A stretch of 64,000 bases of DNA, taken from positions 1-64,000 of the forward strand of contig CAWDHI010000004.1 of assembly GCA_963802095.1 (NCBI GenBank), in the 5' to 3' direction. The stretch comes from CAVVEQ01 sp963802095. GTDB lineage: Bacteria > Chloroflexota > Anaerolineae > Anaerolineales > Anaerolineaceae. A program made the position numbers and the translations under genes. Under the pieces are notes generated by a model, which worked only from the letters and a program-made list of their open reading frames with translations, made no database searches and had not been told where the DNA came from. Shown in pieces: positions 7,267 to 18,895 of the stretch (position 1 is its first letter; the number at the start of each line of letters is the position of its first letter).

Positions 7267-10200
7267 ATGCCAGGAAAGCGTAACAAAGAAGACCGAGAAA
7301 GCGAGGAAGTTTTCTCGGAACATACTTATTCCTCGAGAACCAAACAGATGCAGGATTTGGTCGTTTCCCTGGTAAAGAATTACAGGGATGCTGCTCGAGT
7401 CACTTCAAAATCAAGATCAAAAAGGACGTTAGGCGGACAAGACCTTGCCTTGTACGATACCTGGATAAAACAGGCGCATTCTTACTTCCGCGAAGCATCG
7501 AATCAGGAACTGACGATCACCCCCGCTTCGGAGTGGGTGCTGGATAACTACTATATTATCCGCCAAACCCTGATTCAGATCGAAGAAGATCTGCCGGTTA
7601 ATTTCTACGACCAGCTCCCAAAATTAATCGAGGGACCTTTAAAAGGACTCCCCAGGATATTTGCGATCGCAAGGGGAGTCTTAGCCTTCCAGAAATACTT
7701 ATTAAACGTGATCGATCTGCAAGCGATATTGGTTCAGACTCAAAAAGATGTGCCGCTTACGATGGGCGAATTATGGGCTTTACCGATATTCCTGCGTTAC
7801 AGTTTAATTGAAACTCTTTCAGAAACACTTGAATGGATAATCCAACCTGAAACTAAACCCAATCTCCCAGTTTTTCCTTCATCGTTTATTGGACCTGAAC
7901 TTCCTTCCTTGAATGGTCAAGTTGAAAATATTGATGCGTTCACCAGCTCCTTGGTGGCAAATATCATTCTTAGTTTACGTACTATTTCAGAACAAAATTG
8001 GAACGATTTTTTTGAAGCAGTGAGCAGGGTGGAAAAAGCTCTTCGTAAAGATCCTGCCGGGGTTTACTCATTAATGGACTTTAAAACCCGGGATCTATAT
8101 CGAAAAGAAATCGAGATACTTTCAGCAGCAAGTGGTCGGGATGAACTGGACCTGGTTCAAAACACGCTTGCCCTGGCTCGGGAAAACCGCGAAGGAGAGT
8201 CAAAAACCCCCCGAATGAGTCAAGGGATACACAAGGAGGGAGAATCTCCGCTTGGGTCATCTTCACATGTTGGAGAATATCTGCTTGGGAAAAGTCGACC
8301 ATTATTAGAAAAGCGGATCGGATACCACCCCAACCTAAAAGTGTCATTTCAACGGTGGGGGTTGCGCCATGCAAGCATCTTATACCTGGGTTCAATAATT
8401 ACATCCGCTCTTTTAATATTCACCCTGGTTGCGCAAGTGGCCGGGAGAATGTTATTAATGCCACCTGGTTCTCTGCCTCAATGGATCTCAACCCTCATTC
8501 TTGCCACTGCGATTTTAATCCCCATTCTGATAGTAACCTCCAGTTTGATTAATTGGTTGGTCACCTTGTGGGTCAAACCACGAATCCTCCCCAAGCTGTT
8601 ATTCAAAGATGAAATTCCTGCGAAATACCAGACACTCGTCGCCATTCCCGCTCTGATCGCCAATCGCGACGATGTAAATAAGCTGGTCCATCAAATCGAA
8701 ATGCACTTCCTTCGCAACCCGGAACCAGGCCTGAAATTTGCATTATTGACCGATTTTCCTGACGCGGATAGCGAAACCCTGCCCGAGGATGAGGGACTGG
8801 TGAGTTACGCCATCAGCGCGATTGGTGAATTGAATGCAAAATACGAAAGATCTATTCCAAACCCAAGCTCGACCAAAGGGAACAACCCTTCCCAAAATAA
8901 TCAGCCGGAATACCAACCCCAAAATAATCAGCGGCAGGCAGCTTCCTTGGAAGGTCAGCCACTTTTTTATTTCCTTCACCGGAAAAGATTATGGAATCAA
9001 TCGGAAGGAAAGTGGATGGGTTGGGAGCGGAAACGGGGCAAGTTACAGGAGCTAAATCATTTATTGCGGGGTGGTCAGGGTTTGTCGTTCCTCACCATCC
9101 CTGGTAGTTCCAGGGGGCTCGAAGGATTGATGCACACCCGATTTGTGATCACCCTGGATACCGATACCATCCTCCCGCGCGGAGCGGCAACCCGTTTGAT
9201 CGGCACACTTGCGCATCCATTAAATATCGCAAAATTTGATGAAAAAACCAAACAGGTTATATCCGGTTACACAGTCCTGCAGCCGCGCATGGAGATCCAT
9301 CCCGGCAGCGCAAACCTATCCTGGTTCACCCGCATTTTTGCAGGAGACACCGGATTGGACCTGTACACCCGGGCGGTGTCTGATGCCTACCAGGACTTGT
9401 TTGGCGAAGGCAGTTATGTTGGAAAAGGTATCTATGATGTAGATGCCTTCGAGTATAGCGTCAAGGACCGGATTCCGGAAAACACAGTGTTGAGCCATGA
9501 CCTATTGGAAGGGATTATGGGGCGAGCCGGATTGGTCACGGATATCACCATGGTGGAGGAGTACCCATCCAATTATTATATCCAGGTCAAACGCCAGCAG
9601 CGGTGGATTCGCGGAGATTGGCAGCTTCTGCCCTGGTTGCTCAACCCCGGGCATTTCAGGGTTAAATTCTCCGCCGTGGACCGATGGAAGATGTTTGACA
9701 ATTTGCTGCGGGCAATGCTTGCCCCTGCATTATTGTTGATCTTCATCCTGGGTACGATTTCAGCGCCTGGACTTTTTGGTTTCTGGATAGCAATAATCTT
9801 GTTTTCGTTGGGGATCCCGCTTTTGACGAGTATCGCCAGGAGTACATTTCAGACCCTGAACGGTGAAATGATCAGTGCCGCATTCCATCCCCTCGTTTGG
9901 GTTCTTCTCCGCTGGTTCCTAGCGATCGCCTTTCTGCCATATGAAGCCTATAACTCGATGGATGCCGTTCTGACCACCCTCAACCGCCTGCTTTTTAGCC
10001 ATAAAAACCTATTGCAATGGACCACGGCAGCCCAGACCGCTCACATTTTTGGCCTGGAAGCCCACCGGCAAGCAACCTGGCTGAAGATGATGGCTTCTTC
10101 CTTGATGACGATCCTTTTGATAAGCGCAGTACAAACGGTCCATGGATTTTCGGGTGAAGGAGTGGCACCCACGCTGGTGTTAGCTATCCCATTATTGTTG

Positions 10201-13200
10201 AGCTGGATGTTTTCACCGCTCATCGCTTTGTGGATCAACCGACCCATCATTCCCCGTTCATTCTTCTTAAACGAAGAACAGGCAGGTCTTTTCCGTCAAG
10301 TTGCCCGGCGAACCTGGGGCTTTTTTGAACGATTTGTTGGTCCGGAAGATCACTGGCTTCCGCCAGATCATTATCAGGAGGAGCCCGCCGGTAGAATTGC
10401 GCACCAAACTTCACCATCCAACATCGGGCTGTTGCTCACCTCCACATTAGCCGCGTACGACCTGGGTTACCTGGATCACCTTGGATTAGCAACCCGTCTT
10501 TCTACAACGATGGATACCTTGAGCCAACTAGAGCGGTTTCGGGGGCACTTTCTGAACTGGTATGACACACTCACTTTACGTCCGCTTAACCCACGCTACA
10601 TTTCCACGGTGGATAGTGGCAACCTGGCTGCCAGCCTGATCATTACCGCGCAAGCCTGCAGGGGTATGTCGAATGAAAGGATATTTCGTTGGGAACTTTG
10701 GCAAGGGTACCTGGATACACTTTCCAATTTGACCGAGATTTTATCAGGTATGCGAAAAGCGGAATTTACCCTCCAGGTTGAGGAGATCAAGCGCCGGATC
10801 TTGAAAATGCATGACAAAATCCTGGCATCCCGGACAAACCCTTCCGAATGGTTTGCACTCTTTCAGGACGTGAATGGGCAATTTTGGCAGGATCTCTCCA
10901 GCAGGCTGATGGAACTGGTCAAAGTGGGTCACTCGGCTTTCGATTTCAAGGCACTTCAAAAACTACAGGAGGTTGCTGCGCAGGTTGAACGCCACCACCT
11001 TGCCATCCAACGAACGTTAAATGAGCTTGTACCCTGGGTAATTTTACTGGAACAAATCCCCGAGATTTTGAATGAGGAAAGTTTTTCACTGGAGCTAAAC
11101 AAATTAAAGACCAGGTTACCGTATAACCCACCCCTATGTAAGATCAAAGATTTCGTCAGGTTTGATCTAAAACATACGGCTGATTTACGCAATCTATTAA
11201 AGGTCAGTCAAAAAATCTCGGTACTCGATCCTCGCCGATTTAAAACAGCCCTGAGATGGTTGGATGCTTTGGATAAAGCCCTGGTTGAGGCTGAATTCAA
11301 TGCCAATGCGCTCATGAACCGGTTTTCACAAATCGCCATCGACACCGAGAAATTTGTGGGGGAAATGGAATTTCGATTCCTTTATGATCCGCAGCGTCAT
11401 GTTTTCCACAATGGCTACAATCTCGAAGAAGGCCAGCTGGATAACAGCTACTATGATCTGCTTGCTTCCGAAGCCCGGATCGCTTCGATCATCGCCGTGG
11501 CGAAAGGGGAAATACCCCAGTCTCACTGGCTGCAATTAAGCCGACCGCTCACCTTTGTGGAAGATACGCATGTACTGCTTTCGTGGAGCGCGACCATGTT
11601 TGAATACCTGATGCCGCCGCTCTTTTTCCGCTCCTACCCGGGGACTTTATTGGCAGAAAGCGCCCTAGGGGCAGTAAAACATCAGATTGCCTACGGGAAA
11701 ACCAAGGGAGTCCCCTGGGGTATTTCCGAATCCGGTTTTTACCTGTTTGATGCCAATAATAATTATCAATACCGTGCCTTTGGTGTACCCGGATTGGGCT
11801 TTAAACGCGGGCTGGGGGACGACCTGGTGATTGCTCCCTATGCTTCGGTTATGGCAATTGGTATCGATCCCCCCGCGGTAGCCCATAACCTGACCAGGTT
11901 GATAAAGCTGAACTGCTTTGGTCTGTATGGTCTTTTTGAATCGATTGATTTCACGCCCAACCGGATGCTGGTGGGGGATACCTATAAAGTAGTCCAGGAG
12001 TATATGGCGCACCACCAGGGGATGATCTTAATGTCCCTGGTAAATTATTTCCATAAAGACATTATGGTAAACCGGATGCATGGAGATGCCCGCATCCAGA
12101 GTGTCGAGCTGCTGCTCCAGGAACAAGTCCCCCAATCGGTTCCGCTGCAAAACCCATTTGCTGAAGATGTGAAAGGAATCCTGCGGCTGACCGCAGCCCC
12201 GGTGGAAATAAAACCCTGGAGCGTCCCGATCCACACAGCGGTTCCCCAGGTAAACCTACTCTCCAACGGGAATTACTCCGTTCTGCTTTCCAATATGGGA
12301 GGCGGATACAGTTCCTATAACGGGATGGATCTGACCCGCTGGCAGGCAGATGGTGTACTCGACCCGTGGGGAACCTGGATCTACATCCAGGATTTGGACC
12401 TCAAACGCGACCAGAACGCCGCGGGGTCCTGCCTTTGGTCAGCCGGTTACCAACCAGTCCCTCCCAAAAATGAAAATATGCAGGTAACCTTCTTTGCTCA
12501 TATGGCTGTTATTCGTCGTACGGAATACGACATCACCTCTACGATGGAGATCACAGTATGCCCGGATGATCCCGTTGAGATCCGCCGCGTCCATTTGCAT
12601 AATATCAGGAACAAGTCCCGTCGCCTCCGGTATCACCTCGTATGGGGAAGTGATCCTCACTCAACACGTCGCTGATAACCGCCACCCCGCATTCAATAAA
12701 TTGTTTATCGAAAGTGAATTTATCCCTGAGCTAAACCTGCAGATCTTTACCAGGCGTCCCCGTTCCGACGACGAATCACCAATTTTTCTCGGGCACATGC
12801 TGGTGATCAAAAGCAGGGGAGAATTCGGGGTTAGCCAGCCTCCGGTGCGGCATGAAGCGGATCGCAACCGCTTCATTGGCCGCGGGAGGACTTTCCGCAA
12901 CCCGGTCGCGCTTGACTCTGAACAATACCTCACCGGTACCAGCGGCACAACCCTGGACCCGATCTTCGCTCTTGGCGAGGAGATTGAACTGGATCCACAG
13001 GCAAGTGACGAGATCGCTTATTTGACCTTTGTAGGCGATAGCCGTGAAACGGTATTAGCCCTGGCTGGACGATACAGCCGATGGTCTCTTGTAGACCAAT
13101 CCTTCCACCAGGCGAACATCGCAGCGCAATCCTGGTTGGGGAAGCAAAACTCTGATTCGCAGGTATTCAATAATTCTCTGCAAATCCTCTCGGCACTTGT

Positions 13201-16132
13201 ATACCCGTTTAAAACTGTGCGAACTTCACCCGAAATTATCGCCGCCAACCGACTCAGCCAGTCCGGGTTGTGGCGGTTTGGGATTTCCGGGGATTACCCC
13301 ATTCTGCTTGTGGAAATCGAAGACTCAAAACAGGTTGACCTGATCCGTGAGGTTTTACAGATCTATGAATACCTGCGCAGCCGCCATTTTATGGCGGACG
13401 TGGTCATCCTCAATTACCAGCATTCTGATTATGGCGGCGAATTGAACGGGTTGATCTTTCGTATGATCGGACGCCTGGATTGCGAGCAGTTTTTAAATCA
13501 GCGGGGCGGCATCTTTATCCTTGCTGTTGACCAGATCAACCCCGATGAGCGTATCCTGCTGCAAACCTCCGCACGCTACGTTTTCGCCGGGAAGCATGGA
13601 TCCCTTGCTGACCAAATGCCGGAGTTTCCCATCCAGGTTCACCATCTGCCGGAATTTATTCCAAGCAGATCCACCGAGAGCCCCATAACTCCTCTTGCTG
13701 GAAACCCACTTCCCGCGATCGAACCTTTGCAGTTCTTTAATGGCTACGGCGGTTTCAGCAGCGATGGGCGGGAATATGTCATCGAGCTGCCGCCGGGCAG
13801 GACCACACCCGCACCCTGGGTCAATATCATCGGCTACCCCAATTTTGGGTTCATGGTCAGTGAAACGGGAAGTCAGTGCACCTGGGCAGCCAACAGCGCC
13901 GAAAACCGCCTTACACCCTGGTCCAATGATCCGGTCAGCGACCCATCGGGGGAGGCGCTCTACCTGCGGGATGAAGAAACAGGCGAGTTCTGGACCCCCA
14001 CGCCTCTGCCGGTAAGTGGAGACCAACCCTATCGGGTGACCCACGGAGCGGGTTACACCACCTTCGACCATAATTCCCATGGGCTTCGACAGCGCTTGAC
14101 CATCTTCGCCAGCCCGGAGGATCCGGTCAAGATCATCCACCTCCAAGTGGAAAACACCTGGAATCAAAACCGGCGGATCACAGCCACCCAGTATATCGAA
14201 TGGGCGTTGGGTACCGACCATGCAGCCTCGATGCCTTTTATCATCCCTGAGTACGATGCCGCGGAAGCCTGTCTTTTGGCAACCAATCCTTCCAATACCG
14301 ACTTTGGGGAGCGTACCGCTTTCCTGATCGGCAGTAAAAACATTCATGGATTTACTGCCGATCGAACCGAATTCCTGGGAAGGGGGGGCACACCCGCTTC
14401 TCCCATTGCACTGCACCGGCTCGGGTTGGAAACCCGACTTACCCCCGGGGAGGATCCCTGCGCTGTCCTGCAGCTGCACGTTGATCTGCTCCCTGGCGCT
14501 GCGGATGAGATCTATTTTGTGCTGGGACAGGGGCGCAATAAAGAACACGCGCTCGAACTGGCCAAAAAATATCACGACCCTGCCTACGTGGGAACCGCCC
14601 TGAAGAGAACCGGGTCCTTCTGGGATAACCTGCTCGGAAAGGTGCAGGTGCATACCCCGGAGCCAGCCACGGATTTGATCCTCAACCGCTGGCTGCTCTA
14701 CCAGACCCTCTCCTGCCGCATCTGGGGACGGACGGCATTCTATCAACCGGGGGGAGCATTCGGCTTCCGGGACCAGCTCCAGGACGTGCTGGCTGTGCTC
14801 CCGATCGATCCGACCATTGCCCGCGGGCAGATCCTCAACGCCGCGCAGCGCCAGTTCACCGAGGGTGATGTGCTGCACTGGTGGCACCCGCCTTTCGGCC
14901 GCGGGGTGCGGACCCGCGTTTCGGACGACCTGCTGTGGCTTCCGTACGTTACTTCTCTATATATTGAATCCACCGGCGATGTGAGCATCCTGGATGAAAA
15001 AATCCCTTTCCTGGAAGCTCCTCTATTAAAGGAAAAAGAAGTCGAACGCTACAATGCATACCCGCAGACCAGGAAAGCTTATCCGCTGATCGAACACTGC
15101 CACCGGGCGATCCAAAAAGGTGCCACCAAAGGCACGCATGGGCTGCCCTTGATCGGTTCCGGCGACTGGAACGACGGGTTGAACCGGGTTGGGGCGGGGG
15201 GGAAGGGGGAGAGCGTCTGGCTGGGCTGGTTTTTGTGCGATGTCCTGGATCGCTTTGCGGGAGTTTGCGACCTTCGCGGGGAGACCGAAAAAGCGAAGGG
15301 CTACCGCGCCCAGGCACAGGAATATGCCGCTTCCATTGAGCGCTACGCCTGGGATGGAGCCTGGTACAGGCGGGCATACTTTGACGATGGCACCCCGCTG
15401 GGTTCGCATAAGGAAGAGGAATGCCAGATCGATGCCATCGCCCAGTCCTGGTCCGTGATCAGTGGGGCAGGGGACCCCAAACGCAGCCGCAAGGCGATGC
15501 GCTCGGCACTGGAACGGCTCGTTTCCCGCGAGGACAGGTTATCGCTTCTTTTCACGCCGCCATTTGACCTCACCGAGAAGGACCCGGGGTATATCAAGGG
15601 CTACCTGCCGGGAACACGGGAGAACGGCGGGCAGTATACCCATGCGGCCACCTGGACCGCCCGGGCTTTCGCCCAGCTGGGCGACGGGAAGCAGGCAGGC
15701 GAGCTCTTCGATCTGCTTAACCCGATTTACTTATCGGATTCAATGGAGAAGGTGGACGAATACCGCACCGAGCCCTACGTGATGTGCGCGGATATCTACA
15801 GCAGGCCGCCATACACGCGCCGGGGTGGATGGAGCTGGTATACCGGATCAGCCGCATGGATGTACCAGCTGGGGTTGACGAACCTGCTTGGGTTCAAGAA
15901 AACCGGCAACACATTGTATATTGACCCGGTGATCCCACCTTCCTGGGACGGATTTGAAATTAGAAATAAAGTTGGAAAAACGAATTACCTGGTAAAAGTA
16001 AGCAATCCGAAGCATGTGTCTCAGGGAATAAAGACTTTAAGACTGGATGGGGAGATACAGAATGAAAAAACCATCCATTTGGTTGATGATGGGTACGACC
16101 ACGAGGTTGAGGTGATGATGGGGGATAAATAA
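7267..16132 (+). CDS. ndvB: Cyclic beta-1,2-glucan synthase, one-base frameshift
   Basis: Restoring the frame gives about 2,954 residues, the size expected for NdvB/Cgs, a membrane enzyme that makes, elongates and cyclises beta-1,2-glucan from UDP-glucose. In order: an N-terminal region; transmembrane helices at about 370-440; GT84 domain with DTDT near residue 630 and QQRW near 776; further helices; a glycoamylase-like domain (YMAHHQGMIL); and tandem GH94-type regions. The last carries GSGDWNDGLNR, with the predicted general-acid Asp near 2636. The frame breaks at about 12630: upstream it reads RRLRYHLVWGS, while the next frame gives ITSYGEVILTQHV. Removing one base (for example T12631) joins RRLR to ITSYGEV. 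The two halves are otherwise open and conserved. Confidence 0.9.
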
Positions 16133-16340
16133 TTAGGACTAGATATGTGAGTTGACGGAGCAGGGAAGGGGGGTGGGAAGATCCTGGCATTCGAGTGCGA
16201 ATTGCCCATGCTGAGGCGGAATGTGAATCTAATACTAGTGAATAAGGTGTTGGGGTTTTAATCATGGAGGGGATTTGTAAAAAAGAGGTTGCTTTATGGG
16301 GACCCGAATTCAAGGTTAATAAGAATCTTCAATAATATGT

Positions 16341-16895
16341 TTAGCCAACCCAAAACGCATCGTATGAATGCCCAAAAGCAGGGTCGGTTAAACCAGCTGC
16401 TTTATTTAATTGATTCACCATTTCAGTAGTTGAATCCAGGAATTTTTTGGCATTTTGAAGAGTTGGTAACCCCTCTAAAACCGTCGGTGGTAAACGAGGA
16501 AGAGAAGTCGTTCTATCAACAACAACCCTTTGTGGTCCAATATGGTCTGTCTTTGCGTGGACAATTTCATCTCTAAAATCAAATATCGTCCCAAAATGAC
16601 AAAAAGGCAATCGCTTTTTATTTACCGAGAAATTTACCAATATCGAAATGGAATATAATTTTTCTTTTGGACTGAGCTTTTCATAATTTTGAAAGTCCTC
16701 AGGGGAAAATTTAATAAATCCCAAATGATTTAGAAATGCCTCAAGGCAAAATGCATCGAAAACAATACTTACTACGCATTCGAAAGTTCTACCAATTGGC
16801 TCTTTCTTAGCGCGAGTTAGAGCATAATAACTGATGGACCTCAATTCATCATAAGGTCGGTATTCTCGTTCTAGTAAATGTACAAATTTACTCAT
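16341..16895 (-). CDS. HEPN-like protein, unknown role
   Basis: 184 residues, visibly more AT-rich and lysine/phenylalanine-rich than its neighbours, so probably acquired. I do not recognise a named family. The segment FDFRDEIVHAKTD contains R108-x4-H113, the RX4-6H signature of HEPN domains, placed in a helical context as in many HEPN proteins of RNA-cleaving toxins, abortive-infection proteins and unknown relatives. No antitoxin-sized partner gene is adjacent. The cupin terminator lies just upstream. The gene is likely real; the HEPN call rests on this motif. Confidence 0.6.
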   Translation of the reverse strand: MSKFVHLLEREYRPYDELRSISYYALTRAKKEPIGRTFECVVSIVFDAFCLEAFLNHLGFIKFSPEDFQNYEKLSPKEKLYSISILVNFSVNKKRLPFCHFGTIFDFRDEIVHAKTDHIGPQRVVVDRTTSLPRLPPTVLEGLPTLQNAKKFLDSTTEMVNQLNKAAGLTDPAFGHSYDAFWVG

Positions 16896-16943
16896 TTAGA
16901 ATTTAGATAATTGTAGTTTACTTTGGCCAGGAATATAAAAATT

Positions 16944-16980
16944 TATAACTTCCGATTATTTATACAAATCGGAAGTTATA
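16944..16980 (-). terminator. Intrinsic terminator of the cupin gene
   Basis: A perfect 13-bp stem (TATAACTTCCGAT at 16944-16956, complement at 16968-16980) with an 11-base loop. On the minus strand it is followed by AATTTTTATATT. It lies 54 bases past the cupin stop and shortly before the HEPN-like gene, so it could also double as an operator for that gene. Confidence 0.65.
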
Positions 16981-17034
16981 TAATTCGTCGCACCTTTCGC
17001 GAAGACGGGAGTCTTTCAACAATTTATTCCGTGA

Positions 17035-17412
17035 TCACTTCTTATCTTCAAGATTCTTGATCACGCAAATGAATCCCAGCGGCTCATCCCCCAGCGAGGT
17101 GAACTGGTGTAAATCCCCGCCGGTGATGAAGATTGCGTCCAACGGTCCAACCTCATAGAAATCGGCATTGATCTGCAGTCGCGCACGCCCATGCATCACA
17201 ACCACTCCGTGGTCATGAGGGTGTTGTTCCAGGTTGCTGTGCGTACCAGGCTCCAGACGGAAATAGCGGATAACAAAATGCGGGGCTTTGTCATCCGGTC
17301 CAATGACCACCTGCTTGGTCACCCCTTCAAATTCGTTGCGATACTTCTGCACCTCAACGCCTTCCCAGGTGTAATCACTTCGTTCCCCGGTATATTTATG
17401 GATGACGGACAT
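17035..17412 (-). CDS. Cupin-domain protein
   Basis: 125 residues with one cupin fold: metal-ligand motif HSNLEQHPHDHGVVVMHG and second motif PLDAIFITGGDLHQFTS, ending LGFICVIKN. Such small cupins bind a metal and may act as sugar-acid isomerases, dioxygenases or ligand sensors; the substrate is not inferable here. GGAGG lies before the ATG. It is monocistronic, with a strong terminator behind it. Confidence 0.8.
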   Translation of the reverse strand: MSVIHKYTGERSDYTWEGVEVQKYRNEFEGVTKQVVIGPDDKAPHFVIRYFRLEPGTHSNLEQHPHDHGVVVMHGRARLQINADFYEVGPLDAIFITGGDLHQFTSLGDEPLGFICVIKNLEDKK

Positions 17413-17600
17413 TATTGCCTCCGCGCTCTGATGAATTTATTTTTTAGTTTGTTATTTTATCAGTGTAATTTGATAATTAATAGCGTGTTTGATTTATCGT
17501 ATGGCTATGCGCATTTTTAGATTAATTAACCAATATTTGCGGTTACTCTCCTGAATGGGGTTGGGTGGTCAGACGACCTGAGATTAAAGATCCCCAAGGG

Positions 17601-18734
17601 TTACTGCGCTTTTGGTCCCGGCAGGCGAACAGCCCGCTTAATCACGAACGGCCAAGCGATCAGGCTGATGGCGGCGGTCGAAAAGGTCATCACCCCCAAC
17701 GCGAGGATCGTGCTGCTCCACGGCATCGAGATCACCTGCAAGCCCAATGCGCCCATCAGTAATCCTGTGCAGCCCATCAGGGAGGAAACCGAACCCGTAT
17801 CCCCCTTCTGCTGTTCCAGCATCATGTTGGCGGATCCGGGGCGCAGGCAGCTGCCAGCGATCGAGGCAGGCAGGATGCACAGCGCGAAAATCCACGGCTC
17901 CCCACTCCCCCAAAAATAAACCAGCAGTCCGCTGATGAGAGTGGAAACATAACAGCCCAATATGATCTTCTCGGTATGCACGCGCCGCGAAAACCACAGA
18001 AAGATCATCGGACCCGCGATCAAGCCCAGCGCGTTGAGCGAGAAATAAAAGCTGTAGACCTGCCCGGAAAGGTTAAAGTCGTTCTGGTAAATGTAAGTGG
18101 AGGACGCAATGAACGCAAAGGTCGAGACTGCCCCCAGGGAAAAAAGCAATAATAGCAGGGTAAAACCGCGGTTTTGCAGCACCTTCCCCAACCTGCCCAG
18201 GCTTGGCAGCAACATTTCGGTAGTGCGTTCCGAAATGGTTTCGGTAAACAGGAAGCTGCCGGCCAACGCCACCACCCCGATGCCGGTCAGGGACCAGAAG
18301 ACCCCCCGCCACGAAATGAATTTCAGCAGCAAAGCACCGATCACCGGCGCGATGGCGGGAGAGATGAGCACCATGGATTGAACGATCGCCAGGACCGAAC
18401 CGCGTTTTCTACCGCTGTAAACATCCTTCACGATGGCGGTGGCCACCACCCCCGCGGCGCTTCCGCCCAGCGCCTGGAAAATGCGGCTCAGGATCAAACC
18501 TTCCACATTCCAGGTGAATGCGCACAATGCGCTGGAAACGACATACAGGCTCAGCCCGGCAAGCAGAATCGGCTTCCGCCCGAAATGATCGCTCAACGGC
18601 CCCCAGATGAGCGTGCCCAGCGCATAAAAGATCATGAAGGCCGTCAGGGTGAGATTGATCCGATCCGGGGATGCCTGGAAATACGCCCCCATGCGTGGCA
18701 GGGCGGGCAGATACAGGTCCGTGGATAAGGGCAC
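17601..18734 (-). CDS. Bcr/CflA-family MFS efflux pump, start unclear
   Basis: A 12-helix major facilitator of the Bcr/CflA drug-export type, recognised from STDLYLPALPRM, GPLSDHFGRKP and LSRIFQALGGSAAGVV. The GTG at 18734 gives 377 residues but is internal to helix 1. The frame stays open upstream to 18815 and encodes a normal family N-terminus (KQKILGTNGLIVFIALLSAF), yet no ATG, GTG or TTG precedes it before the in-frame stop at 18816-18818. Either a rare ATT or ATC start (18806 or 18809) is used or a start was lost to a base error. Efflux substrate unknown. Confidence 0.8.
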   Translation of the reverse strand: MPLSTDLYLPALPRMGAYFQASPDRINLTLTAFMIFYALGTLIWGPLSDHFGRKPILLAGLSLYVVSSALCAFTWNVEGLILSRIFQALGGSAAGVVATAIVKDVYSGRKRGSVLAIVQSMVLISPAIAPVIGALLLKFISWRGVFWSLTGIGVVALAGSFLFTETISERTTEMLLPSLGRLGKVLQNRGFTLLLLLFSLGAVSTFAFIASSTYIYQNDFNLSGQVYSFYFSLNALGLIAGPMIFLWFSRRVHTEKIILGCYVSTLISGLLVYFWGSGEPWIFALCILPASIAGSCLRPGSANMMLEQQKGDTGSVSSLMGCTGLLMGALGLQVISMPWSSTILALGVMTFSTAAISLIAWPFVIKRAVRLPGPKAQ

Positions 18735-18895
18735 AAACGCGCTGAGCAGAGCGATAAAAACGATCAGGCCGTTTGTCCCAAGGATTTTTTGTTTCGGCTG
18801 GTTAATGATTATTTCTCAATGGACACGATGTCAGAATGATGGTTTGATTTTATACGACGCTAGATATTTTTGAAAAAGGAAAATCGGGTATTTTC

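Noticed and set aside
12600..12670. Programmed frameshifting in the glucan synthase
   Set aside because: No heptameric slippery site or downstream structure is evident, and one-base removal fully restores the family sequence, so an indel is simpler.
13493..14887. 464-residue open frame on the minus strand
   Set aside because: It lies wholly opposite the conserved glucan-synthase gene, has an odd Gly/Asp/Arg-rich composition and no recognisable motif; it is a mirror of codon bias.
16341..16895. Toxin-antitoxin module
   Set aside because: Only one gene is present; no small partner on either side, so a module is not supported.
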